Positions 1 to 7,505 of a stretch of DNA of 51,804 nucleotides are shown here, in pieces. The position numbers and the translations under genes are program-made. The notes under the pieces are model-generated. The model did no database searches and had not been told where the DNA came from. It saw only the letters and a program-made list of their open reading frames with translations. Every line of letters begins with the position of its first letter. Position 1 is the stretch's first letter. Origin of the DNA: Nocardia vinacea NBRC 16497 (GTDB lineage: Bacteria; Actinomycetota; Actinomycetes; Mycobacteriales; Mycobacteriaceae); contig NZ_BAGN01000408.1 of assembly GCF_000308835.1 (NCBI RefSeq), positions 1-51,804 of the forward strand. Reading direction: 5' to 3'.

Positions 1-466
1 TCAGGTTCATCGGCAGGTTGCCGTGGCTGCCGTGCACGATATCGCCGGTTCGGATCTCATCGGCCCACCAGAGCGTATTGACGGCGAAGGTGCTCGGGCG
101 CAGCAGCACCGATTCGATTCCGCAGCCGTGCACCAGCTTTTCCTGATCCTCGAAGCTGAGATCCGGGATGCCGCCGGTGCCGAGGAATACGATGCGCCGG
201 GCGCGCTCGGTGATGAGGTCGAGTGCCTTGGGCAGTTGTGCGCCGGTGTGCAGTGGCCACAGCAGGAAGACCGCGTCGATGTCGTCGAGGCAGGCGAGGA
301 GCGTTTCGGGTTCGGACAGTTCGACGCGCACGACCTGCACATCGGGCGGGAAATCGGTGGCCGCTGGGTTCCGGGTGCCCGCGCGCACAGTGTGACCGGC
401 GTCGCGCAGTTGGGGGACGAGCTGGCTGCCGACGTTTCCGGTAGCGGCGAGGACGAGGATGTTCAT
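1..466 (-). CDS. NmrA-like NAD(P)-binding oxidoreductase, cut by window edge
   Basis: The frame is open from an ATG at 464-466 to the left edge of the window, giving about 155 residues without a stop. It begins MNILVLAATGNVGSQLVPQL, a Rossmann fold start with the GxxGxxG nucleotide-binding loop, and continues with VFLGTGGIPDLS and LLRPSTFAVNTLWWADEI, the pattern of atypical short-chain dehydrogenases of the NmrA/NAD(P)H-quinone-reductase type. Such proteins are cytosolic and bind NAD(P)H either for reductase activity or for redox sensing; the substrate cannot be told. The C-terminus is outside the window. It is divergent from the Lrp/AsnC regulator at 551, separated by 84 bases, so that regulator may control it. 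Confidence 0.82.
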   Translation of the reverse strand, partial: MNILVLAATGNVGSQLVPQLRDAGHTVRAGTRNPAATDFPPDVQVVRVELSEPETLLACLDDIDAVFLLWPLHTGAQLPKALDLITERARRIVFLGTGGIPDLSFEDQEKLVHGCGIESVLLRPSTFAVNTLWWADEIRTGDIVHGSHGNLPMNL

Positions 467-550
467 GCCTCGATCCTGGCGCCAAAGGAGCGAAATCAAC
501 CAGAATAAGGTCTGATATCGCTGGAAACCATCAGATTCGGAGGGATATTG

Positions 551-1501
551 ATGGATGCCGTCGAGAGGGCGATCATTCATGCGCTGCAGATCGATGGCAG
601 GGCACCTTTTCGAACCATCGCCGAAGTCCTCGACGTCTCCGAGAACACCGTGGCACGTCGGTATCGTCAGCTGCGAAATACGCATGGGCTCAGGGTGATC
701 GGACTGGTGAACGGTCAGCGGCTCGGTTACGTCCAATGGACGATCCGGTTGCGCTGCACTCCCGACGCCGCCGGTTCCGTCGCGAAAGCCCTTGCGGCAC
801 GCGACGATACGTCTTTCGTATATCTCCTCTCCGCTGGCACCGAGGTTTCCTGTACGGTGCAGACCCGCAGTATCGAAGAGCAGGAAGCTCTACTGCTGCA
901 CAAACTTCCACGCACCAGCCGTATTGTCGCCATGTCCGCTCACCTGCTGCTACGCGGATTCGTACTGCCCGACGGTTGGCAAGGCGTGACCGCGCTGACA
1001 GCCGACCAGGTCGACCATCTCCGGCCCGCCCCTGTCGACCCCGACGATAGGCCCTTCCATCTCGACGAAGGCGATAAATCCCTGCTGCGCGCCCTCAACG
1101 ACGACGGCCGCACCTCCTATTCCGACCTCACCACCGCCACCCAGTGGTCCGAAACCAAGGTTCGCCGCCGGATGGATGCCATGCGCCGCAATGGAATCCT
1201 GCAATTCCAGCTCGACATACCTTCCACTGCACTGGGATTCGGCACGGAGGCGCGACTGTGGATCGCCACGCAGCCGGCCGCTACCGTCGCAGTCGGCGAG
1301 GCACTGGCGCGCCACCCCGAAGTCGCTTTCGCCGCTGTCACCACCGGCGCTACCAATCTGGTCGCGGCCGTCAACTGCCGTGATCCTCACGACCTCGGTC
1401 GCTACCTCACCGAGCGGATCGCGGAACTCCCCGGCATCGCCACGCTTGAAACCGCCCCGGTCATACGTACCGTCAAACGCGCGGGCGCCCTACTCCTCTG
1501 A
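551..1501 (+). CDS. Lrp/AsnC-family regulator with two HTH/AsnC modules
   Basis: A 316-residue DNA-binding regulator. Residues about 1-50 form an AsnC-type helix-turn-helix (DAVERAIIHALQIDGRAPFR, then ISENTVARR-like recognition helix), followed by a ligand-binding stretch. A second helix-turn-helix begins near residue 176 (LDEGDKSLLRALNDDGRTSY) with its own ligand-binding region, so the protein is twice the usual 150-residue length of the family, a tandem form common in actinomycetes. The ATG at 551 is preferred to a TTG at 548 because GGAGGG at 539-544 is then well placed. It is divergent from the NmrA-like gene and probably regulates it; the effector, usually an amino acid or related small molecule, is unknown. 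Confidence 0.9.
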   Translation: MDAVERAIIHALQIDGRAPFRTIAEVLDVSENTVARRYRQLRNTHGLRVIGLVNGQRLGYVQWTIRLRCTPDAAGSVAKALAARDDTSFVYLLSAGTEVSCTVQTRSIEEQEALLLHKLPRTSRIVAMSAHLLLRGFVLPDGWQGVTALTADQVDHLRPAPVDPDDRPFHLDEGDKSLLRALNDDGRTSYSDLTTATQWSETKVRRRMDAMRRNGILQFQLDIPSTALGFGTEARLWIATQPAATVAVGEALARHPEVAFAAVTTGATNLVAAVNCRDPHDLGRYLTERIAELPGIATLETAPVIRTVKRAGALLL

Positions 1502-1554
1502 CATCCGGCGACGTGCTCTGCGTCACGGTGCCTAGTCGCCGCATCCGGCGTAAG

Positions 1555-1570
1555 TTCGTTAATTAGCGAA
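1555..1570. promoter_or_regulatory. 16-bp AT-rich dyad, probable ArsR-family operator
   Basis: TTCGTTAATTAGCGAA is palindromic except for one central pair (outer TTCG and CGAA arms around TAATTA). It lies 20 bases before the start of the ArsR-type gene in an otherwise GC-rich region. ArsR-family repressors bind short AT-rich dyads overlapping their own promoters, so autoregulation is the likely role. This is inferred from position and symmetry. Confidence 0.55.
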
Positions 1571-1589
1571 ATATCGAAGGGAGGTGGAG

Positions 1590-1883
1590 GTGCTCGACGA
1601 GTGCAAGGCATTGGCGAACGAGACCCGCTTGCGCATCCTGGCGTGGCTCAAGGATCCGGACGCGAACTTCCCGGTGCGGGGCAATGACACCGCCGAGTTA
1701 GGGGTGTGCGTCGGTCTCATCCAGCAGAAGGCGGGGACCTCGGCCTCGACCATTTCGGCACACCTCGCGATCCTGCAGCGCGCCGGATTCCTCAGTGCCA
1801 CCCGACGCGGCCAGTGGACCTACTACCGCCGCGACGAAGCCCGTATCCGGGCCTTCACCGAAGAACTCAACCGCGTTCTCTGA
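1590..1883 (+). CDS. ArsR-family winged-helix transcriptional regulator
   Basis: A 97-residue protein beginning LDECKALANETRLRILAWLK, the classic first helix of ArsR repressors, followed by a recognition region with STISAHLAILQRAGFL and a beta-wing RRGQWTYYRRDE. No cluster of cysteines for a metal site is evident, so it is likely one of the many ArsR members that do not sense arsenic. GTG 1590 is preferred over the in-frame GTG 1584 because AGGGAGG at 1578-1584 would then act as a ribosome binding site. The luciferase-like oxidoreductase starts 17 bases after its stop, so the two form an operon behind the dyad at 1555-1570. Confidence 0.88.
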   Translation: MLDECKALANETRLRILAWLKDPDANFPVRGNDTAELGVCVGLIQQKAGTSASTISAHLAILQRAGFLSATRRGQWTYYRRDEARIRAFTEELNRVL

Positions 1884-1900
1884 GCTACGAAGGAAGTTTT

Positions 1901-2902
1901 ATGCCCACCGCACTGTCGATCCTCGACTTGGCATCGGTCGCGCCCGGTAGCACCGCACGCGACAGCTTCGAAAACAGCGTCGCGCTGGCCAGGGCCGCCG
2001 AACGCAGCGGCTACCGCCGCGTCTGGTACGCCGAACACCACAACATGCGCTCGATCGCGTCCAGCGCCACCAGTGTGCTCATCGGTCACGTCGCGGCACA
2101 GACCGAGACCATTCGACTCGGTGCGGGCGGCATCATGCTGCCCAATCACTCGCCGCTGGTGATCGCGGAGCAGTTCGGCACCCTGGAGACGCTGTTCCCC
2201 GGGCGGATCGACCTCGGACTCGGCCGCGCGCCCGGCAGTGACCAGAAGACCATGTTCGCGCTGCGCCGCAATCCTTCCTCGGCGGACTCCTTTCCACAGG
2301 ATGTGCTGGAGCTGCAGGGCTATCTATCGGGCAACTCACGGGTGCCCGGCGTGCAAGCCGTGCCGCGAGCGGAAGGCATTGTGCCGCTTTATATTCTGGG
2401 GTCGTCACTATTCGGTGCGCAGCTCGCCGCTCAGCTCGGCCTGCCGTATGCTTTCGCATCCCACTTCGCGCCGGACGCGCTGCATCAGGCGGTCGCTGTC
2501 TACCGCGACAATTTCCGGCCGTCGGAGCAACTCGCCGAGCCGTATGTGATGGCCGGTGTCAATGTGTTCGCGGCCGAAGACCACGATGCGGCGGTAGCGC
2601 AGAAGACGATCTCCTACCGTGCTCGCGCTCGAGCCATGATTCGGCGTGGCGCGGCGGGCGCGGACTTCACCGACGAGGAGATCGATGCGTTCCTCGCCTC
2701 GCCGAACGGCAGCCAGCTCAGCGCGATGACCCGATACACCGCGGTTGGCACACCCGCCGAAGTCCGTTCGTACCTGGCGGATTTCGCGGGCTCCATCGAT
2801 GCGGACGAACTCATCGTCGCCCACCACGCCACCGAAATCGATGACCGACTCCGGTCCGTCGAACTCACCGGCGGCCTCATTACCGAGCCGGTAGCGTCCT
2901 AA
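1901..2902 (+). CDS. LLM-class flavin-dependent oxidoreductase
   Basis: A 333-residue bacterial luciferase-like monooxygenase fold. The N-terminus has LSILDLASVAPG and later VWYAEHHNM, TIRLGAGGIMLPNHSPLVIAEQ and PGRIDLGLGRAPGSDQ, the signature blocks of the LLM family type that ends with the subfamily called MsnO8-like. Such enzymes use reduced flavin and oxygen on small organic substrates; the substrate here is unknown. ATG 1901 has AAGGAAG just upstream. It follows the ArsR regulator by 17 bases and is probably co-transcribed. Its stop overlaps the stop of the convergent membrane-protein gene by four bases. Confidence 0.92.
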   Translation: MPTALSILDLASVAPGSTARDSFENSVALARAAERSGYRRVWYAEHHNMRSIASSATSVLIGHVAAQTETIRLGAGGIMLPNHSPLVIAEQFGTLETLFPGRIDLGLGRAPGSDQKTMFALRRNPSSADSFPQDVLELQGYLSGNSRVPGVQAVPRAEGIVPLYILGSSLFGAQLAAQLGLPYAFASHFAPDALHQAVAVYRDNFRPSEQLAEPYVMAGVNVFAAEDHDAAVAQKTISYRARARAMIRRGAAGADFTDEEIDAFLASPNGSQLSAMTRYTAVGTPAEVRSYLADFAGSIDADELIVAHHATEIDDRLRSVELTGGLITEPVAS

Positions 2903-3432
2903 CTCAGCGAGCCGCCGACGATCAGGTTCGCGGTGATAGAGCCGTCGGCTCCCTTATCGCCGTAGATTACGACCGCGGCGCCGACCGTCACATCCGACAG
3001 GCTACTGCCGGTGAGGACCAATATTCGGGTGCCAGAGGTGACACGAACGTTCGTCGTGGCGCCCGTTACCCCCTGCACCATCAGCGTTTTGCCGTCATTG
3101 GCAGTGACCTGTCCGATGGTCAGCCCGCGATTGCCCCCGTTCGCCGGCACGCCGGCAGCGCTGGTTTGCGCCGCCTCGCCGGCCGGTGCCGAATCCCGGC
3201 CCACGAAACCCCCGGATCCGCCGGCGAAAAAGAGATAGACCACCAAGATCAGCAGGACCGCGAAGGAGGTTCCGATGAGCATGCCCAAGTCGTGGGGGTT
3301 CAACCGTCGCTTCGGCGGAATTACGATGGGGGTGAGTATCACCGGATCGAGGACCAGCTCCGTGTCGCCGCTGTGCTCCTTACTGGGCAGGGCCTTGGGC
3401 TGGTTCGACCACGGCGTGGCCGGGGGACTCAT
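2899..3432 (-). CDS. Single-pass membrane protein with DUF5666-like domain
   Basis: A 177-residue protein: a cytoplasmic N-terminus of about 75 residues rich in proline, one transmembrane helix (LGMLIGTSFAVLLILVVYLF), a Gly/Ala linker and an extracellular beta-rich domain (LTIGQVTANDGKTLMVQGV through VVIYGDKGADGSITANLI). The last part resembles DUF5666, a small beta-barrel domain of unknown function in actinobacterial envelope proteins. The ATG at 3432 is chosen over an upstream in-frame ATG at 3486 because the family-like sequence begins there. It converges on the LLM oxidoreductase with a four-base overlap. Confidence 0.78.
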   Translation of the reverse strand: MSPPATPWSNQPKALPSKEHSGDTELVLDPVILTPIVIPPKRRLNPHDLGMLIGTSFAVLLILVVYLFFAGGSGGFVGRDSAPAGEAAQTSAAGVPANGGNRGLTIGQVTANDGKTLMVQGVTGATTNVRVTSGTRILVLTGSSLSDVTVGAAVVIYGDKGADGSITANLIVGGSLS

Positions 3433-3547
3433 AGCTTCAACGTTATTTAACCGAGTGCGAATACCTATCGCCACGGGCGGGAGCACTTCGACACGCTGAG
3501 CGGGTCAAGGTGCGGCCGAAGGGGCGGTACCTGGCATTATCCCGTGT

Positions 3548-4300
3548 ATGGTCATTCCCAGCGTGCTGCCGGAACGCCCTACCGTCGGATCCTCGTTCGA
3601 AACCGGCTGGCCGGTGCGCCTCGCCGATACCGACCGAGACCAACGTCTGCGCCTCGACGCAATCGCCCGCTACCTGCAGGACATCGGCTTCGAACACCTC
3701 GAAGCCGTCGAGGACGGTGACATCCACCGCGGCTGGGTGGTCCGCCGCACGGTCATCGACGTCCTCAAGCCCATCGAATTCAGCGAGCACGTCACCTTGC
3801 GCCGCTGGTGTTCGGCCCTGTCGAACCGCTGGTGCAATATGCGCGTGCAGATCTGCGGCAGCAATGGCGGTCTGGTCGAAACCGAAGGATTCCTCATCCA
3901 TTTCGGCACCGAATCCGGCGTCCCCGCCCGCATGAGCGACCGCTTCATGGCACCCATGCTCGCCAGCACCACCGAACACCGCCTGCGCTGGAAAGCCGCA
4001 CTCACCGACCCACTACCCACCGGCCCCGACGTCCAGGAGTTGCCCTTCCCCTTGCGCGTCGCCGATATCGACTGGCTCGACCACGTCAACAACGCGGTCT
4101 ACCTCAGCGCCTTGGAAGAACTCCTCGCCACCCACACCGACCTCACCTCGGGCCCCCACCGCGCCGTCATCGAATACACCAAACCGCTGACAGCAGGCGA
4201 GCAGGTCCGCGTAATCGGCCGCCGCGCCGGCAGCACCCTCGACGCCTGGTTCGCCGTAGCCGACGACCCCCGAGCCGCCGCCCGCATCACCCCCCGCTGA
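3548..4300 (+). CDS. Acyl-ACP thioesterase-like double hot-dog protein
   Basis: A 250-residue protein with two hot-dog halves. The first (residues about 15-140) carries ARYLQDIGFEHLEAVEDGD and WVVRRTVIDVLKPIEF, matching the N-terminal half of bacterial FatA/FatB-like acyl-ACP thioesterases. The second carries ADIDWLDHVNNAVYLSALEE, where the D-x-x-x-HVNN-x-x-Y block holds the catalytic Asn/His pair of this family. The likely reaction is release of fatty acids from acyl carrier protein or CoA in the cytosol. It stands alone between a convergent-side membrane gene and the tRNA. The length matches the bacterial family. Confidence 0.88.
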   Translation: MVIPSVLPERPTVGSSFETGWPVRLADTDRDQRLRLDAIARYLQDIGFEHLEAVEDGDIHRGWVVRRTVIDVLKPIEFSEHVTLRRWCSALSNRWCNMRVQICGSNGGLVETEGFLIHFGTESGVPARMSDRFMAPMLASTTEHRLRWKAALTDPLPTGPDVQELPFPLRVADIDWLDHVNNAVYLSALEELLATHTDLTSGPHRAVIEYTKPLTAGEQVRVIGRRAGSTLDAWFAVADDPRAAARITPR

Positions 4301-4393
4301 CTCCGACCCCACCCGCCACACCGGTAACCAGGCGATTCGGCGTCTGGGCGCCCCCTGAGGTAATCTTTCCGAGCGCCCGAACACCAGGCGCAA

Positions 4394-4467
4394 CGGGCTG
4401 TGGCGCAGCTTGGTAGCGCACCTGACTGGGGGTCAGGTGGTCGCAGGTTCAAATCCTGTCAGCCCGA
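4394..4467 (+). tRNA. tRNA-Pro, anticodon GGG
   Basis: The acceptor stem pairs CGGGCTG (4394-4400) with CAGCCCG (4460-4466), with A4467 as discriminator base and no encoded CCA. The anticodon arm CCTGA/TCAGG holds the loop CTGGGGG, anticodon GGG at 4428-4430. The T arm contains GGTTCAAATCC. A hairpin terminator follows at once. An integrase gene reading toward it begins about 100 bases on, which makes the 3' part of this gene the probable chromosomal attachment site of an integrated element. Confidence 0.97.
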
Positions 4468-4471
4468 CAGT

Positions 4472-4505
4472 AAAACCCCTTCTGACCTGGGTCGGAAGGG
4501 GTTTT
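4472..4505 (+). terminator. Intrinsic terminator of tRNA-Pro
   Basis: An 11-bp perfect stem, AAAACCCCTTC at 4472-4482 with GAAGGGGTTTT at 4495-4505, extended by weaker inner pairs, sits five bases after the tRNA and ends in a T run. Confidence 0.9.
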
Positions 4506-4565
4506 CTCTTGTCCGGTTCAGGCAGGGATTTGACCCGATCACACATTAATCTCACACTTTCGGGC

Positions 4566-5933
4566 CTATTCGCCCCGCGCCCACCGCTCGAGGACGTCCC
4601 GATTGTCCGGCACCGTCTCCGGGATGTCGATGTAGTGGCCCTTGGCCACCGCCGTGGTGTTTCCCAACTGGCGGGCGGCGCGCTCCGGGTCGTCGTATTC
4701 GTGGTCGACGGCGGTGGCGGCGCCCTTGCGGAAGGTTCGCGGAGTGATCCATGCGTAGGTTTCGCCGCGGGCAGCGCGCCAGGTCCGGCCGAAGTTGTTC
4801 GGATTGCGCAGTGTCCCGACCCGGGACGGGAACAGCAATCCCATCGGGTTCGGCTGCCCGGATATCTTCAGGTAGTCGATGGCTTCGCGGATGGCTTCGA
4901 TGGTGTGTGGGGGCAACAGGATTCGGCGCCATCCGTTTTCGGTCTTCGGAGCGGGCTTGCGGACCCATCCGCCGGTGCCTTTGCCCTTCTGCTCGACCAG
5001 GGTTCCGGTGATGTCCAGGTACGGGTCTTCGGCCTCGAGATCGATATCGTCGAGGAGCAGCGCGAACACCTCGTGCGGGCGCATGCCGGTTCCGGTGATC
5101 ACGTCGATCACCCATACCACTGCCCAGTCCCGCGCTGGTCCGGTCGTGTAGGCCGGAGTCCCGGGAATCGCCTCACCGCGAGCCCATGCGCGGACCTGGG
5201 CGCGGAAGGCCGGCAGCGCGTGCTGGTCTTGGACCTTGCCGCGGGCTTGCTTCTTGCGCCTGGTGAATGCGCCGACGCCGTCGATCGGGTTCGTCTCGAC
5301 GGCACCGTGGCGGACGGCGATCTGCATCATGGCGCGCAGGACGATCTTGTGCTGCTTGGCTTTGCGGCGCAGCCCCAGGCTCACCAGCCGTTTGAGGTGC
5401 CGGTCCAATTCTCCGGCGGTCGCTTGCCAGACTTGGAGGTTGCCCAGGGAGTTCTCGATCTTGATCGTCTTCGGGTCGGCACGTTTGTCCTTCGACACGT
5501 AGATCTCGCGGCGGTAGTCCTCGATATTTCCCTCGGTGTAGTCGTCATCACTTTCCAGTTCGACGAGTAGTTCGGCGGCCAGATCGATCAGCTTGGTGGT
5601 GCGGGTGATGCGCCGAGATCCCAGTTGTTCCCGGTGGTCGCGCATGGCTTCGGCGAGCCTGTTGCGTGCGTCGTCGGCGGTCACACCGATCCGTTCGAGC
5701 TGGGTACTTCCCGCTGCCCCATAGAAGCGAACGGTGGCGCGCCAGCGTCCGTTCTTCTGCTTCTTCGGCTTCGTCGGTGTGCCGAAGGTTCCAATTGGTT
5801 TGGGGAGTCTGCCGCCCAATTGCGCTTTCTCCGTTCGGTACTCGGTGTATGGATTGCTGCGTGCTGCGCTGTGCCGAGTCGTGGACCTAGGTGGCCCGGC
5901 AGCTGCTCGGTGGAGTGAGTGAGGGGGAATCAT
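4566..5933 (-). CDS. Tyrosine-recombinase integrase of an integrative element
   Basis: A 455-residue site-specific recombinase. An N-terminal arm-binding region (GRWRATVRFYGAAGSTQLER) and a SAM-like core-binding domain (about 110-220) lead into the catalytic domain. There the first arginine lies in GTGMRPHEVFALLL, the box-II region reads TPRTFRKGAAT, with a non-histidine residue in the usual H-x-x-R position, and the nucleophile tyrosine lies in GNTTAVAKGHYIDI. It ends 99 bases from tRNA-Pro and reads toward it, the usual arrangement in actinomycete integrative elements and prophages, with a small excisionase gene upstream at 6149-6346. The start is uncertain; the first 40 residues are not family-like and a later start is possible. 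Confidence 0.93.
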   Translation of the reverse strand: MIPPHSLHRAAAGPPRSTTRHSAARSNPYTEYRTEKAQLGGRLPKPIGTFGTPTKPKKQKNGRWRATVRFYGAAGSTQLERIGVTADDARNRLAEAMRDHREQLGSRRITRTTKLIDLAAELLVELESDDDYTEGNIEDYRREIYVSKDKRADPKTIKIENSLGNLQVWQATAGELDRHLKRLVSLGLRRKAKQHKIVLRAMMQIAVRHGAVETNPIDGVGAFTRRKKQARGKVQDQHALPAFRAQVRAWARGEAIPGTPAYTTGPARDWAVVWVIDVITGTGMRPHEVFALLLDDIDLEAEDPYLDITGTLVEQKGKGTGGWVRKPAPKTENGWRRILLPPHTIEAIREAIDYLKISGQPNPMGLLFPSRVGTLRNPNNFGRTWRAARGETYAWITPRTFRKGAATAVDHEYDDPERAARQLGNTTAVAKGHYIDIPETVPDNRDVLERWARGE

Positions 5934-6148
5934 CGGACCGACCGATCGGCCGAGGTGGATAGCGATGTCCAGCGCCGACGAGTCTCGAAGATCGGAAACT
6001 CGGTTTCAAGACCCGAAAGTTTGCTGAGCGATAGCTATGACACAGCGTCGCTCAGCCGGTTGCACGGATTCCGTGGTGACTCCATCAGCGACAACGGACA
6101 TTCGGGCGAGGACTGCCTTGCGCGGGGGCGCAGCAACACGGCAGCCGG

Positions 6149-6346
6149 TCACGTCTTGTCCAGTTGCTCTTGCTCCCAGGCGAGCAGATCGCTCAGTCGA
6201 TAGCGCCGGTACCGTCCCATTCGTGCGTATCGAGGACCGCGTCCAGCGCTCGCCCAGGCGGCAAGGGTCTTCTTCGGAATCTTCAGCCGTTCGGCGACAT
6301 CGTCGGTGCTGAGCCAGACCACTTCACCGCTCATGACGGTCTCCAT
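6149..6346 (-). CDS. Excisionase-like small MerR-type HTH protein
   Basis: A 65-residue protein with a helix-turn-helix of the excisionase/HTH_17 type: WLSTDDVAERLKIPKKTLAAW, then GRGPRYARMGRYRRYRLSDL with the short basic wing. These proteins bend the attachment site and steer the integrase toward excision. It lies 215 bases upstream of the integrase on the same strand, the normal xis-int order. An in-frame ATG four codons later (6334) is an alternative start. Confidence 0.88.
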   Translation of the reverse strand: METVMSGEVVWLSTDDVAERLKIPKKTLAAWASAGRGPRYARMGRYRRYRLSDLLAWEQEQLDKT

Positions 6347-6849
6347 GTGAAACCGCCGCGCCGCGCTGGCTGCTGATGTGTTCGTTGCCGTGGACGCGGT
6401 GGGCTGGACAGGAGTGTGCTACGGGCTGATTCGCTTTTCGTCGGCGCAGAGGACCGAAAGACTCCACCCGGAGTCGGTGCGCAGCGACGAAACCGAGTGG
6501 CAGTACATGGCAAATGATCGAAGTGATGCCGAGCGGTCGACGGGGCCAACCGGCAGCGCTATGCCCTCGCGTGGAATCCCTTGCCCCGAATATGGACAGC
6601 GCTGTGGTGCTTGGTGGCTGGGCTGCGCTGGAGGGGCTAATGGGGTGCGGATACATGGGTTACTCACTTCCGACCCGTCCGCGATTCATTCCCCTAACTC
6701 CATGAAACCCCAAATCCCACATTTTCGCCACCGATCTTGTGTCGGTGGGCGCCTTCATGCGACGAATCCGCAGAGTTGGGCTTCGTGACCGCTTCGGGCT
6801 TTTGCGCATCGGGGACAGCCGGTCACATCCGCCCGAGGTCGACGACCCG
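6347..6849. other. 503 bases without a supportable gene
   Basis: Open frames here lack any domain pattern and have no ribosome binding sites. The stretch contains TGCTGATGTGTT-like AT-richer patches and may hold the xis promoter and attachment-site arm sequences. I see no copy of the tRNA-Pro 3' end in it. Confidence 0.5.
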
Positions 6850-7500
6850 CTAGTGGACTTCGAGAGATCTGGGTGTGCCCAGCGGCACCTTGGCGATCTC
6901 GCGCCATTCGTATCGGTGGTTGTCCCGGTTCAGCTCGATGAGCGATACCGCCGTGACGTGTTCGACAACCTCGGTGTGGCTCAACTGATTTCGCGTGAGT
7001 ATGTCGCGGAGGCTGGTCATCGACGCCGCTCCGGTGGAGTAGGCGAGGGTGAGGTGGGGCTGGAATCGGTCGTCGCGCTCGGGCACATTGTCCAGACCCC
7101 ATACGTCGGCGATGGCTTGTTGTAGGTCGTTTCGAACCCACTGGAACCCTTCAGGATTCGCGATCGGCATCCCGATGGTCTCCTCGTCCACGGTGGGAGG
7201 TCCGATCGAAGCGTCGAATGGTTCACGCCGGGAAAGATGCTCGGAAGCCGCATCAGCGATTCGCTCGACGTCCCCGGCCGCTACCTCATCGGTGAATCCG
7301 ATGCCCTGAATCGTGACGTGCAGTCCTTCTCTGCTAACGGCGTCCATGGTGGGGATCTGCGCCAGCGTCGGCGCGAACAGGTCGACGAGGCGTGCGACGG
7401 GGGAGTTTTCGGCGAAGGTCACGTGCCAGGTGTAGAACGACCGGCCCAACCTCCAGCCGGGACGCCACCACCAGTGATCCCACGTTGAGTCCTGCGCCAT
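6850..7500 (-). CDS. 2'-5' RNA ligase-like 2H phosphoesterase
   Basis: A 216-residue protein with the two H-x-T motifs that define the 2H superfamily: HVTIQGIGF near residue 61 and QPHLTLAYS near residue 147. Members open cyclic phosphodiesters or join RNA ends through two histidines. The N-terminus is aromatic-rich (DHWWWRPGWRLG), as in several actinobacterial members of this family. The gene starts five bases after the stop of the HTH/TPR regulator, so the two are one transcription unit. Its natural substrate is not predictable; cyclic nucleotides, RNA 2',3'-cyclic ends or ADP-ribose products are all known in the superfamily. Confidence 0.85.
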   Translation of the reverse strand: MAQDSTWDHWWWRPGWRLGRSFYTWHVTFAENSPVARLVDLFAPTLAQIPTMDAVSREGLHVTIQGIGFTDEVAAGDVERIADAASEHLSRREPFDASIGPPTVDEETIGMPIANPEGFQWVRNDLQQAIADVWGLDNVPERDDRFQPHLTLAYSTGAASMTSLRDILTRNQLSHTEVVEHVTAVSLIELNRDNHRYEWREIAKVPLGTPRSLEVH

Positions 7501-7505
7501 CAGAG

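Noticed and set aside
4410..5570. A 386-residue plus-strand frame running from the tRNA through the integrase
   Set aside because: It starts inside a tRNA gene and is antisense to an integrase with clear catalytic motifs.
6378..6788. A plus-strand frame of 136 residues after the excisionase gene
   Set aside because: No ribosome binding site, low-complexity composition and no recognisable domain.
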